A stretch of 64,000 nt of DNA from Microtetraspora sp. NBRC 13810 (GTDB lineage Bacteria > Actinomycetota > Actinomycetes > Streptosporangiales > Streptosporangiaceae), in assembly GCF_030268685.1 (NCBI RefSeq), contig NZ_BSRQ01000008.1, positions 235,127-299,126 of the forward strand, read 5' to 3'. A model generated the notes under the pieces. It did not search any database. It was not told where the DNA came from and saw only the letters and a list, made by a program, of their open reading frames with translations. A program made the translations under genes and the position numbers. This document shows positions 55,843 to 64,000 of the stretch, piece by piece (the stretch's first letter is position 1; each line of letters opens with the position of its first letter).

Positions 55843-56154
55843 TCAGTAAGGAGTGCCGGTCGCCACCGGTTTCTCCTCGGGCCACCCGGTGCCCGTCGTG
55901 TCGTGCTCGTCTCCCTTGTGCAGGAACGGCACTTTGTCGCCGAGCATCTGGCCCGCCCTGGTCCTGGCCACGCCGGCCGCCCTGGAGACCTGAGCGCCAA
56001 CCAGCCCCGCGGCCTCCTGGACGGCCGGGCTGTCGGCGACCCGCTGAGCCGTGCGCCTGATCTGCTCGTAGCGCTCCCTGCCGGCCCTGCTGCCCAGCAC
56101 GTAGCCCACGGCCAAACCGACGGCGAACATCGCCCTGTAACGCACCTTCATCAC
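55843..56154 (-). CDS. YtxH-like small membrane-anchored protein
   Basis: A 103-residue protein with an N-terminal membrane helix ending in the GYVLGSRAGRERYEQIRRTAQRV motif of YtxH-like stress/envelope proteins, then a helical segment and a polar tail. Start may be the second Met. Function unknown. Confidence 0.75.
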   Translation of the reverse strand: MMKVRYRAMFAVGLAVGYVLGSRAGRERYEQIRRTAQRVADSPAVQEAAGLVGAQVSRAAGVARTRAGQMLGDKVPFLHKGDEHDTTGTGWPEEKPVATGTPY

Positions 56155-56344
56155 CTCCGCCTGTCACTGGGCCCCGGTCAAGCTCTACCCCGGGGACGCC
56201 GCTCCATCCTGATCTAGCGATGAGATTGGCGGGGAACCTCGCCGCGCGCGCCTTCGTGGAACACACACCCCTAGATGTGCGCTAATCTAGTTCCGCGCCG
56301 CAAGGAAGGGCCGAAGGGCCCAGACGAGCAGGCGTGAAGCGCAA

Positions 56345-56417
56345 TCCCGCGTAGCTCAATCGGCAGAGCGTCCGGCTGTTAACCGGCAGGTTATAGGTTC
56401 GAGTCCTATCGCGGGAG
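56345..56417 (+). tRNA. tRNA-Asn (anticodon GTT)
   Basis: A 73-nt cloverleaf: acceptor stem TCCCGCG / CGCGGGA, D-loop with AGCTCAATCGGCAGAGC, anticodon arm CCGGCTGTTAACCGG with GTT at 56378-56380, and T-arm GGTTCGAGTCC. CCA is not encoded; discriminator G. A strong terminator follows. Confidence 0.96.
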
Positions 56418-56775
56418 CTTCACCTACGAGCCCCTGGGGGATCCCCCAGGGGCTCGACGCGTTTCCCTCTCCGGTCCGGCCCTGTGGTCCTCACAGCTCG
56501 CGATTTCTCCGTTTGCAGGACAAATCACAGAGAATCACAGAAGATGTCATGTGCCACGTCTGCCCCATATGATCACGAAGGGGTGGTCTTGGCTGCCGTG
56601 GATCAGAAACCGGACGCAGCGGGGAAGGCCGCTGCGTGTCAGGGTCTCGGTGTCGCCCCGGACGGCGCCCCGGCCCGTGTACAGAGTGTGGGCGGTTGTT
56701 TACGTGCTGACCTGGCGAAGGTACCGGCCTGATGGGTGGGAACTCGACCAAGGTGTACATGTCGATCTGCGGGAC
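56418..56775. other. Region between tRNA-Asn and the NOS gene
   Basis: 358 bp. It holds the tRNA terminator, a tandem 10-bp direct repeat (AATCACAGAG / AATCACAGAA at 56523-56542) and the NOS promoter. In-frame sequence continues upstream of the chosen NOS start to 56551 but does not look like a NOS domain. Confidence 0.55.
56427..56456. terminator. Terminator after tRNA-Asn
   Basis: A 30-bp perfect palindrome (arms CGAGCCCCTGGGGGA and complement), ten bases beyond the tRNA 3' end, followed by GTTTCCC. Confidence 0.85.
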
Positions 56776-57924
56776 ATGCCGGCCGAGCCGGAGGAGATCG
56801 AATCTCGCGATCCCGCGGACATCCTGGAGCAGGCGGCGGAGTTCCTCCGGCTGTACCACGCGGAGGACCCGGAGGCAGGCTCGATCAGGCCCCGGCTGCG
56901 CGAGGTCCGCGACGAGATAGCGCGGACCGGCACCTATACACAGACTCTCGACGAGGTGACCTTCGGCGCCCGGGTGGCCTGGCGCAACAGCGGCCGGTGC
57001 ATCGGGCGGCTGTACTGGAAGTCGCTGCGGGTGCGGGACCGGCGGCGGGTCAACACCCCCGAGGGGGTGGCGGTGGAGGCGGTCGAGCACCTCAGGGGCG
57101 CCGCGACCCAGGGCAAGATCCGCCCGACCATCACCGTGTTCGCCCCCGACCGGCCGGGCGAGCCCGGCCCGCGGATCTGGAACGAGCAGCTCATCAGGTA
57201 CGCGGGCTACCGCGAGCCGGACGGCTCCGTGGTCGGCGACCCGCGCAACACCGCGATCACCGACCTGGCGCTGGCCGGCGGCTGGAAGGGCGGGGCGCGT
57301 ACCCCGTTCGACGTGCTGCCGCTCATGGTGTCCGGCGGCGACGGCAAGCCGATGCTGTGCGAGATCCCCGGGGACGCGGTGCTGGAGGTGCCGCTGACCC
57401 ACCCGTCCTACCCGTGGTTCGCCGACCTGGGGCTGCGCTGGCACGCCGTACCGGTCATCTCGAACATGCGGCTGGAGATCGGCGGGGTCGGCTACCCGTG
57501 CGCGCCCTTCAACGGGTGGTACATGGGCAGCGAGATCGGCGCCCGCAACCTGGCCGACGAGGACCGGTACAACATGCTGCCGGTGGTGGCCGGACGGCTC
57601 GGCCTGGACACCTCCTCGGACCGGTCACTGTGGCGGGACCACGCCCTGGTGGAGCTCAACGTGGCCGTGCTGCACTCCTTCGACCGGATGGGTGTCACGG
57701 TCACCGACCACCACACCGAGTCCCGGCGCTTCCTGACCCACCTGGAGCGGGAGGAGAAGGCGGGACGGGTGTGCCCGGCCGACTGGAGCTGGATCGTGCC
57801 GCCGCTGTCCGGTTCGACCACGCCGGTCTTCCACCGCTACTACGACGATGTGCAGTTGACGCCCGCTTTCGTCCATCATCCGGAGAACTACCCGACGGAG
57901 CTCGTCTGTCCTGTTTTGCATTGA
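56776..57924 (+). CDS. nos: Bacterial nitric oxide synthase oxygenase
   Basis: About 382 residues, oxygenase domain only, converting arginine to citrulline and NO with electrons from separate flavoproteins. The heme-thiolate motif is VAWRNSGRCIGRLYW (Cys ligand), and the arginine-binding Glu lies in GWYMGSEIGARNLAD. The length equals bacterial NOS, without the zinc hook or reductase of animal enzymes. ATG 56776 (MPAEPEEIESRDPADILEQAAEFLRLYHAED) is the family-like start; ribosome site is weak and a GTG near 56704 is possible. No electron-donor gene is adjacent. Confidence 0.93.
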   Translation: MPAEPEEIESRDPADILEQAAEFLRLYHAEDPEAGSIRPRLREVRDEIARTGTYTQTLDEVTFGARVAWRNSGRCIGRLYWKSLRVRDRRRVNTPEGVAVEAVEHLRGAATQGKIRPTITVFAPDRPGEPGPRIWNEQLIRYAGYREPDGSVVGDPRNTAITDLALAGGWKGGARTPFDVLPLMVSGGDGKPMLCEIPGDAVLEVPLTHPSYPWFADLGLRWHAVPVISNMRLEIGGVGYPCAPFNGWYMGSEIGARNLADEDRYNMLPVVAGRLGLDTSSDRSLWRDHALVELNVAVLHSFDRMGVTVTDHHTESRRFLTHLEREEKAGRVCPADWSWIVPPLSGSTTPVFHRYYDDVQLTPAFVHHPENYPTELVCPVLH

Positions 57925-58001
57925 TCTTGTGACTTCGCCGGTCCGGAACCGAGATCGGCGGCACGTCATAGTCACGTGACTTATCTCTGAGGAGGTCACA
58001 C

Positions 58002-60548
58002 GTGGGTGTGAAAAGCGTGCCGGTGATCTTAGGTATGGCGGTGGCGGCGACTCTGCTCGCTCCCGCCGTACCGGTGGCGGCGCAACCCGACCCCAAGCCC
58101 CTCGCGGGCCGGGAGGAGCGCTTCGGCAACGGGCCGGAGCGCAACGAGGCCGCGGCCCGGTTCTTCGGCGGCGGGCACGGCGGCGACCACCGCCCCGTGG
58201 ACCGCGACCGCGGCTATCCGCGGCAGGTCCGGCTGCCGGTCCCGCCGGTGGAGCCCGCCGACCGGTCGATCAAGCTCGGCCTGATGCCCTACCACGGCAT
58301 CGCCGGTCGCCTGAACGACCTCCAGCGGCGCAGCGACCGGATCAGCGTCGAGGTGATCGGCCGGTCCAGCCAGGGCCGCGACCTCTACCTGGTGACCGTG
58401 ACCGAGCCGGAGAGCGGCAAGGAAGCCCGGCGCCAGGAGGAGATGCGCGAGCGCATCGAGCACGACGCGGCGAAGGCGGCCAAGGACAGGAAGCTCGCCG
58501 AGGACTACAAGGTGCCGCTCTTCGTGAACGGCAACATCCACGGCAACGAGTGGGAGGGCACAGACGCCATCCTGCGGGTCGTCGAGGAACTCGCCACCGC
58601 CAAGGACCCGGCGACCAGGGACCTGCTCCGCAGGACCCGCCTGCACTTCGACGTCACCGCCAACCCCGACGGCCGCACGGCCGGCACCCGGGCCAACGGC
58701 AACGGCTTCGACATGAACCGCGACTTCATCACCGGCTCCCAGCCCGAGGTCCGGGCGATGCGCCAGGTGATGATCGACACCCAGCCGGCCGTCATGCTCG
58801 ACCTGCACGGCTACGTCAACGGCACGCTCATCGAGCCCACCACGCCGCCGCACGGCCAGAACTACGAGTACGACCTGTTCATCAAGAACGCCTACGCCAA
58901 CGCGCTCGGCATGGAGGCCGCGGTCAACGCCCTCGGCTACACGCCCGAGAAGGACGGCGTCGAGCCGCCGCAGATCCCCTTCCGCGACTCCGTCGACGGC
59001 TGGGACGACTGGCCGCCCATCTTCACCCCGCAGTACGCGGTCTTCCAGGGCGCCGTCGCCTCGCACACCATCGAGATCCCGCTGCGGGTCAACAACGCCT
59101 CCTACGACACGCTGCCCGAGGAGGAACTGCGCCGCCGCTCGGCGATCAACACCGACGTGGCCGCCGCGACGATCCGCGCCGCGCTCTCCTTCACCAAGGA
59201 CAACCGGGCCAGGCTGATCGCCGACCAGATCGAGGTGTTCCGGCGCGGCGAGGCGGGCGAGCCCCAGCGCACGCTGCCGGTGGGCGCGATCCCCGGTTGG
59301 GGACCGGAGGACATCTACACCACGACCTTCCCCCGGGCCTACGTGATCCCGGCCGGTGACGGGCAGCGCTCGGCGGTGGCCGCCGCCCGGCTGGTGGACC
59401 ACCTCGTGGCCAACGACGTCGAGGTCGAGCGGACGAAGCGCGACGCCCACATCGGCGGCAAGCGCTACCCGGCCGGGTCCTACCTGGTCGACATGCACCA
59501 GCCCAAGCGCGGCCTGGCCAACGTCATGCTGGAACCGGGCAAGGACATCAGCCCCGACGTGGACGCGATGTACGACATCTCCGGCTGGAGCCACGCCCAG
59601 TTGTGGGGCGCGACCGTCGACACGGTGACCGGCGGCCTGCCGTACGTGCACGCGGACCAGGTCACGGCCGCCGCGCCCACCGGCTCGGTGGACCACGGCA
59701 GGGGCGACCTGGCGCTGCGCCTGACCGACGGCAAGGACGTCGCCGCCCTCAACGCGCTGCTCGCCGCGCGCGTCCAGGTCAGGCTGGCCGCCGACGGCAC
59801 CGCCGTCGTCCCCGCCTCGGCCCGCAGGCTCGCCGAGACCTTCGCCGACCGGTACGGCGTGACGTTCGGCAGGGCCGCGGTGGCGGGCGAGACCCCGCTG
59901 CGCACCCTGCGGATCGCGGCGGCGGCCTCCTCCGACGAACTGTTCACCCTGGAGGAGATGGGCTTCCCGGTGACCCCGGTGTCCACCGCGACGATCAACG
60001 CGGGCTTCGACTGGTCCACCGCGGACGTGCTCTACGTCTCCAGCGGCCTGTCCTACGGCGGGCTCACCCCGGCGGCCCGGACGGCGCTCGACGCCTTCCT
60101 GACCAGGGGCGGCGTGATCACCCGGGGCTCCACCGGCGCGTCCTTCAACACGGCGGCGGGGCTGCTCACCGCCCAGGCGGTGGCCGGCCGGAGCGACGCC
60201 AACGGCGTGGTCCGGGTCACCGGGCAGGCCGGCGCGCCGGAGCACTCGTTCGTCTACTCGCCGCGCTGGTTCACCGGCCTCGGCCCGGAGGTGAGCGTGG
60301 TGCAGTCCTACGCGCAGGGCAACCCGCTGGTGTCCGGCCACTGGCGGCCGAACGCCGACGGCGGCGGCGGCCCCGCCGCGGCGGCCGGGCAGCCGGCCGT
60401 GGTGCGCGGGCAGGACGAGCGCGGCGCGGCTGTGGTGCTCTTCGGCACCGAGCCGCTCTTCCGCAACCACCCGAAGGGCCTGTTCGCGCAGGTCGGCACG
60501 GCGATTCTGTGGGCGGGCGCGACCGCGGGCGCACAGGTGACCGGCTGA
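58002..60548 (+). CDS. Secreted M14-family zinc carboxypeptidase
   Basis: An 848-residue exported protein: signal peptide about 1-27 (AVAATLLAPAVPVAA), then an M14 domain with zinc ligands in NGNIHGNEWEG (H-x-x-E) and MLDLHGYVN (third His), and FDMNRDFI. After about residue 420 comes a long C-terminal region with glutamine-amidotransferase-like alternation (TADVLYVSSGLSYGGLTPAARTALDAFLTRGGVI). GTG start behind GAGGAGG at 57990. It may release amino acids from peptides outside the cell. Confidence 0.9.
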   Translation: MGVKSVPVILGMAVAATLLAPAVPVAAQPDPKPLAGREERFGNGPERNEAAARFFGGGHGGDHRPVDRDRGYPRQVRLPVPPVEPADRSIKLGLMPYHGIAGRLNDLQRRSDRISVEVIGRSSQGRDLYLVTVTEPESGKEARRQEEMRERIEHDAAKAAKDRKLAEDYKVPLFVNGNIHGNEWEGTDAILRVVEELATAKDPATRDLLRRTRLHFDVTANPDGRTAGTRANGNGFDMNRDFITGSQPEVRAMRQVMIDTQPAVMLDLHGYVNGTLIEPTTPPHGQNYEYDLFIKNAYANALGMEAAVNALGYTPEKDGVEPPQIPFRDSVDGWDDWPPIFTPQYAVFQGAVASHTIEIPLRVNNASYDTLPEEELRRRSAINTDVAAATIRAALSFTKDNRARLIADQIEVFRRGEAGEPQRTLPVGAIPGWGPEDIYTTTFPRAYVIPAGDGQRSAVAAARLVDHLVANDVEVERTKRDAHIGGKRYPAGSYLVDMHQPKRGLANVMLEPGKDISPDVDAMYDISGWSHAQLWGATVDTVTGGLPYVHADQVTAAAPTGSVDHGRGDLALRLTDGKDVAALNALLAARVQVRLAADGTAVVPASARRLAETFADRYGVTFGRAAVAGETPLRTLRIAAAASSDELFTLEEMGFPVTPVSTATINAGFDWSTADVLYVSSGLSYGGLTPAARTALDAFLTRGGVITRGSTGASFNTAAGLLTAQAVAGRSDANGVVRVTGQAGAPEHSFVYSPRWFTGLGPEVSVVQSYAQGNPLVSGHWRPNADGGGGPAAAAGQPAVVRGQDERGAAVVLFGTEPLFRNHPKGLFAQVGTAILWAGATAGAQVTG

Positions 60549-60626
60549 CCCGTGTGTGGTGGAAGTCACAGGTGCGGAACCTCCGGTTAATGCAGCGGAA
60601 ACCGGTGGGGTTTGCACTAGCAGGGA

Positions 60627-60642
60627 CTCACGAAAGCGTGAG
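60627..60642 (+). other. Stem-loop directly 5' of the riboswitch
   Basis: CTCACG / CGTGAG with an AAAG tetraloop, one base before the riboswitch P1. It might protect the transcript 5' end or assist aptamer folding. Confidence 0.55.
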
Positions 60643-60775
60643 GCGCACCTAGGGTTCCGCCGCCAGCTTGGCCGTACGGCGTCCGGCGCGACGCCGTACG
60701 GCCCTGGCGGGTCTGGTCCGAGAGGTGCAGGCGGCCGCGAGGCCGTTCCACGGCGGGACAAAAGCCCGGGAGGCC
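60643..60775 (+). promoter_or_regulatory. Guanidine-I (ykkC) riboswitch
   Basis: Conserved aptamer sequences occur in order: CTAGGGTTCCG (60649-60659), a long variable P2 hairpin (60661-60709), GGTCTGGTCCGAGAG (60710-60724), then GGGACAAAAGCCCGGGAG (60755-60772). P1 is GCACCT (60645-60650) paired with AGGTGC (60723-60728). This matches the ykkC class that binds guanidinium. Downstream, CCCCGGC and GCCGGGG form a 7-bp hairpin (about 60783-60805) that could be the expression platform, ahead of GGAG and the start codon. Confidence 0.93.
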
Positions 60776-60829
60776 GGCCGAACCCCGGCTGCCTGACGGC
60801 CGGGGACTCCCGCACAAACGGAGCCCGCC

Positions 60830-61963
60830 ATGCACTACCACCCCGGCAGACCGTACGACGACCACGGACCCGAGGCGCGCTTCGCCGTCGAACGCGAGGC
60901 CGAACTGCCCACCACGGCCTGGGACCGCGAGGTGGCCTGGGCGCTGGAGGTCGGCCTGCAGGGCGCCGACTCCATCGTGGACCGGCGCATCCCCACCTTC
61001 TCCCGCGGCGAACTGCCGCACTTCGCCGGCATCAACACCTTCCTCAAGGCCCCCTACGTCGAGGACGTGCGCCGGTGCGGCGAGTACGACGTCGCGATCC
61101 TCGGGGCGCCCTTCGACGGCGGCACGACCTACCGCTCGGGCACCCGCTTCGGCCCGCAGGGCATCCGCAAGATCTCCGCGCTCTACGGCCCCTACAGCTT
61201 CGAGCTGGGCGTGGACCTGCGCGAGTCGATCACGATGGCCGACCTCGGCGACGTGTTCACCATCCCGGGCAACATCGAGAAGACCTTCGACCAGATCTCC
61301 AAGGCCGTCTCGCACGTCTACGCCAGCGGCGCCTTCCCCGTCGTGCTCGGCGGCGACCACTCCATCGGCTACCCGACGGTGCGCGGCGTGGCCGAACACC
61401 TGTCGGGGAACCTCGGGATCATCCACTTCGACCGGCACGTGGACACCCAGGAGACCGACCTCGACGAGCGCATGCACACCACGCCGTGGTTCCACGCGAC
61501 GGACCTGCCCAACGTGCCGCCGCGCAACCTCGTCCAGATCGGCATCGGCGGCTGGCAGGCGCCGCGGCCCGGGGTGAAGGCCGGCCGCGAGCGCGGCACC
61601 ACGATCATGACGGTCACCGACTGCGTGGAGATGGGCATCGAGGCCGCCGCCGAGCGCGCGCTGGAGGTGGCCTGGCGCGGCGCCGAGGCGGTGTGGCTGT
61701 CCTTCGACGTGGACTGCCTGGACGCCGCCTTCGTCCCCGGCACCGGCTGGCCCGAGCCCGGCGGCTTCCTGCCGCGCGAGGTGCTCAAGTTCATCCAGAT
61801 CATCGCCGACGCCGCGCCGCTCGCCGGGATCGAGGTCGTCGAGTGCTCACCGCCCTACGACAACGCCGAGATCACCTCGCTGATCGCCACCCGGGTCATC
61901 TGCGACACGCTCGGCTGCCTGGTCCGCTCCGGCCACCTGCCCAAGAACAAGGGGGCCTCCTGA
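60830..61963 (+). CDS. gdmH: Guanidine hydrolase (ureohydrolase family, GdmH-like)
   Basis: A 377-residue ureohydrolase, longer than typical agmatinases because of an N-terminal extension. Metal-binding motifs: VVLGGDHSIGYP, IIHFDRHVDTQETDLDERMH and SFDVDCLDAAFVPGTGWPEPGG. The FDRHVDTQETDLDERM stretch and extension match the nickel-dependent guanidine hydrolase clade described in cyanobacteria better than agmatinase. A guanidine riboswitch directly upstream confirms the link. Product urea would feed the urease in this window. Stop and next ATG share one base. Confidence 0.9.
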   Translation: MHYHPGRPYDDHGPEARFAVEREAELPTTAWDREVAWALEVGLQGADSIVDRRIPTFSRGELPHFAGINTFLKAPYVEDVRRCGEYDVAILGAPFDGGTTYRSGTRFGPQGIRKISALYGPYSFELGVDLRESITMADLGDVFTIPGNIEKTFDQISKAVSHVYASGAFPVVLGGDHSIGYPTVRGVAEHLSGNLGIIHFDRHVDTQETDLDERMHTTPWFHATDLPNVPPRNLVQIGIGGWQAPRPGVKAGRERGTTIMTVTDCVEMGIEAAAERALEVAWRGAEAVWLSFDVDCLDAAFVPGTGWPEPGGFLPREVLKFIQIIADAAPLAGIEVVECSPPYDNAEITSLIATRVICDTLGCLVRSGHLPKNKGAS

Positions 61964-62964
61964 TGCTCGCCGCCGCCCGGCGCCTGCTGGCCGCCGTCGC
62001 CGTCCTCACCCTCGGTACGGCCTGCGCCGCCACCGGCGGCACGGCCGGGTCCGGTGCCGACGACACCATCACGCTCGGCTTCTCCGCCTGGCCCGGCTGG
62101 TTCCCCTGGCAGGTGGCCGAACGGCAGGGCCTCTTCGCGAGGAACGGCGTCAAGGTGGAGCTGAAGTACTTCGACAGCTACACCGACAGCCTGACCGCCC
62201 TCGCCACCGGCAACATCGACGCCAACAGCCAGACGCTCAACGACACGATCGCCTCGGTCTCCGGCGGGGCGAAGCAGTCGATCGTGCTGGTCAACGACAA
62301 CTCCACCGGCAACGACCAGATCATCGCCCGCCCCGGCATCGACTCGGTGGCCGCCCTGAAGGGCAGGACGGTGGCGGCCGAGCAGGGCACGGTGGACCAC
62401 TACCTGCTGCTGCTCGCCCTGCGCAGGGCCGGGCTCACCGAGCGGGACGTCACCTTCAAACCGCTGCCCACCGACGCGGCCGCCGCCGCGTTCAAGGCCG
62501 GCCAGGTGGACGCGGTCGGCGTCTTCGCGCCCTTCACCACCACCGCCCTGGAACTGCCCGGCGCCAAGGCCGTCGCCACCTCCAAGGACTTCCCCGGCGC
62601 CATCCCCGACCATCTCGTGGTGTCCGCCGATCTCGTCACCGACCGGCCGCAGGCGGTCCAGGCGCTGGTCAGGACCTGGTTCGACACGCTGACCTGGATC
62701 GAAGGACACCGGGACGAGGCGGTGAAGATCATGGCGGAGCGCGCCGGGGTGAGCGAGGCCGACTACCGCGGCTACGAAGCCGGTACGACGATCTTCTCGC
62801 TGGCCGACAACCTCGACGCCTTCGCCGACGGCGACACCGACGCCCACCTGAGCCACCAGGCCGACTCCATCGCCGCCTTCCTGGTGGACGCCGGGCTCGC
62901 CGACGCCAAGCCCGCGCTGGACGGACTGCTCGAACCCCGGTTCGTGAGGAGCCTGAAGCCATGA
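61963..62964 (+). CDS. Substrate-binding lipoprotein of a NitT/TauT-type ABC transporter, probable guanidine carrier
   Basis: A 333-residue lipoprotein (signal with LTLGTACAA) of the SsuA/THI5-like family: ITLGFSAWPGWFPWQVAERQGLFARNGVKVELKYFDSYTDSLTALATGNIDANSQTLND. Members bind nitrate, sulfonates, pyrimidine precursors and others. Coupling to the riboswitch-controlled guanidine hydrolase makes guanidine or a guanidino compound the likely ligand; this is inference. Confidence 0.88.
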   Translation: MLAAARRLLAAVAVLTLGTACAATGGTAGSGADDTITLGFSAWPGWFPWQVAERQGLFARNGVKVELKYFDSYTDSLTALATGNIDANSQTLNDTIASVSGGAKQSIVLVNDNSTGNDQIIARPGIDSVAALKGRTVAAEQGTVDHYLLLLALRRAGLTERDVTFKPLPTDAAAAAFKAGQVDAVGVFAPFTTTALELPGAKAVATSKDFPGAIPDHLVVSADLVTDRPQAVQALVRTWFDTLTWIEGHRDEAVKIMAERAGVSEADYRGYEAGTTIFSLADNLDAFADGDTDAHLSHQADSIAAFLVDAGLADAKPALDGLLEPRFVRSLKP

Positions 62965-63845
62965 CACCCCTCTCGGCCGCGGCGAAGACCCCGGCGGACG
63001 CGCCGTCCGAAGCCGGGCGGGACGCGTGGGCGCCGCTGCCCCGCCGCGGGGTCCGGCCGCGGGCGATGGCGGGCGGTGCGATGGCGGGCGGGCTGTCCGG
63101 GCGGGCGAAATGGGGGCTGCGGGCCGCTTCGGTGGCGATCCCGCTGGCCGCCTGGCTCGCCGTCGGCGGCGCCGGGGTGGTGGACCCGGCCTTCCTGCCC
63201 TCCCCGGCGGCCGTGTGGGCGGCCTTCCTGGAGATGGCCGGCAACGGGCAGCTCGCCTCCGACGCGCTGGCCAGCCTGGGCCGGGTCGGCGCCGGCTTCG
63301 GCCTCGCCGTGCTGATCTCGGTGCCGCTCGGCGTGTTCATGGGCACCTCGCCGGCCGGGCAGGCGTTCTTCGAGCCGGTCATCGGCCTGCTGAGGTACAT
63401 GCCGGCCAGCGCCTTCATCCCGCTGCTGATCATCTGGCTCGGGCTGGGCGAGCCGTCCAAGGTGGCGATCCTGGTGATCGGCGTGGTGTTCTTCAACACG
63501 CTGATGACCGCCGACGTCGTCCGCCAGGTGCCGGGCGAGCTGCGCCAGGTCGCGGCCACGCTGGGCGCGACCGGCTGGGAGACGGTCCGCAAGGTGATCT
63601 GGCCGCACTCGGTGCCCGGCGTGCTGGACGCGATGCGGGTGAACGCCGCCGCCGCGTGGAACTTCGTGGTCGTCGCCGAACTGATCGCCGCCGAGTCGGG
63701 ACTCGGCTACCGGATCGTCCGGGCGCAGCGCTTTCTGCAGACCGACACGATCTTCGCGGTGCTCGTCGTGATCGGCTGCATCGGGCTGCTCATCGACGTG
63801 CTGCTGCGCGTGCTGCGCGACCGGGCGGGGAGGTGGAGCCGGTGA
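62961..63845 (+). CDS. ABC transporter permease of the guanidine cluster
   Basis: A 294-residue permease with about six helices. The EAA-type loop appears as ELRQVAATLGATGWETVRKVIWPHSVPGVLDAMR. An N-terminal polar stretch of about 45 residues is unusually long. It overlaps both neighbours by four bases. Confidence 0.9.
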   Translation: MTPLSAAAKTPADAPSEAGRDAWAPLPRRGVRPRAMAGGAMAGGLSGRAKWGLRAASVAIPLAAWLAVGGAGVVDPAFLPSPAAVWAAFLEMAGNGQLASDALASLGRVGAGFGLAVLISVPLGVFMGTSPAGQAFFEPVIGLLRYMPASAFIPLLIIWLGLGEPSKVAILVIGVVFFNTLMTADVVRQVPGELRQVAATLGATGWETVRKVIWPHSVPGVLDAMRVNAAAAWNFVVVAELIAAESGLGYRIVRAQRFLQTDTIFAVLVVIGCIGLLIDVLLRVLRDRAGRWSR

Positions 63846-64000
63846 CCCTGACGTTGAGCCGGGTCGGCAAGGACTACGGGACGCGGCGCGTGCTGGACGG
63901 GATCGACCTGACCGTGCGCCCGGAGGAGTTCGTCTGCATCGTGGGCGCCAGCGGTTCCGGCAAGTCCACGCTGCTCAACCTGATCGCGGGCCTCGTCCCG
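63842..64000 (+). CDS. ABC transporter ATPase of the guanidine cluster, truncated by window end
   Basis: Only the first 53 residues are present. It begins with GTG overlapping the permease stop and contains Walker A GASGSGKST near residue 39. It fits the SsuB/TauB-type ATPases. The frame is open at the window end, so the gene is cut by the window rather than broken. Confidence 0.9.
   Translation, partial: MTLTLSRVGKDYGTRRVLDGIDLTVRPEEFVCIVGASGSGKSTLLNLIAGLVP

Noticed and set aside
58029-60815. Long minus-strand open frame opposite the M14 peptidase
   Set aside because: Shadow frame of a gene with clear catalytic motifs; it also runs across the riboswitch region. No domain or ribosome site.
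60556-61962. Plus-strand open frame running through the riboswitch into the guanidine cluster
   Set aside because: Only its last 333 codons match a family. The upstream part translates riboswitch and hydrolase DNA in the wrong frame.
60830-61963. Agmatinase or arginase assignment for the ureohydrolase
   Set aside because: The superfamily fits, but the guanidine-I riboswitch, N-terminal extension and clade-specific FDRHVDTQE region favour guanidine hydrolase. No polyamine or arginase context is adjacent.

Overview
This is a high-GC, actinomycete-type chromosomal window: dense genes, frequent GTG/TTG starts, 4-bp ATGA/GTGA stop-start overlaps, and a core gene set (era, leuA, recO, uppS, zur, glyS, ppdK, dgt, dnaG with a sigma-70 gene, tRNA-Asn). 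The content and order fit Streptomyces relatives and most likely a Streptosporangiaceae-type genus. The family is inference; the phylum is well supported. No phage, insertion sequence, CRISPR array or rRNA was seen.

Layout. 1-1260: end of an upstream gene, a cytidine-deaminase-like protein and era. 1290-10999: a complete urea module, urease ureABCFGD on the minus strand and the urea ABC transporter urtABCDE on the plus strand, diverging from a region with a GlnR-like operator. 11200-13600: a membrane-tethered solute-binding protein, its multi-pass membrane neighbour and a DUF2630 protein. 13791-16820: leuA behind a leucine leader peptide, a TetR regulator with two operators, and the remnant of its probable target gene. 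16816-22522: glutamate dehydrogenase, a PhoD-like phosphoesterase, and the arginine/ornithine genes rocD-ddaH with an Lrp regulator. 22585-26969: CDP-alcohol phosphotransferase pair, recO, uppS. 27080-30880: CGNR regulator and the znuACB-zur operon behind a Zur box. 30984-35346: small membrane protein, monooxygenase-fold protein, glyS, an internally deleted NmrA-like gene behind a MerR-type promoter, and a septum-formation-like protein. 35499-41685: small secreted protein, MoxR, DUF58, VWA, HtrA-like protease and a two-component system. 42063-52197: ppdK, RDD protein, dgt, a LytM protein without its zinc ligands, dnaG and an HrdA-like sigma factor. 52410-57924: XRE regulator, glycoside hydrolase, small proteins, tRNA-Asn and a bacterial nitric oxide synthase. 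58002-64000: a secreted M14 peptidase, then a guanidine-I riboswitch controlling a guanidine hydrolase and a NitT/TauT-type ABC transporter that runs off the window.

How it works together. The theme is nitrogen scavenging. Guanidine sensed by the riboswitch would be imported and hydrolysed to urea plus ammonia. Urea, also imported by UrtABCDE, would be split by urease, and glutamate dehydrogenase can assimilate ammonia. Arginine chemistry appears three times (RocD, the DDAH-like enzyme, NOS). A second genome-level feature is a set of short tandem repeats whose unit contains the stop codon of the preceding gene, seen at five independent genes.
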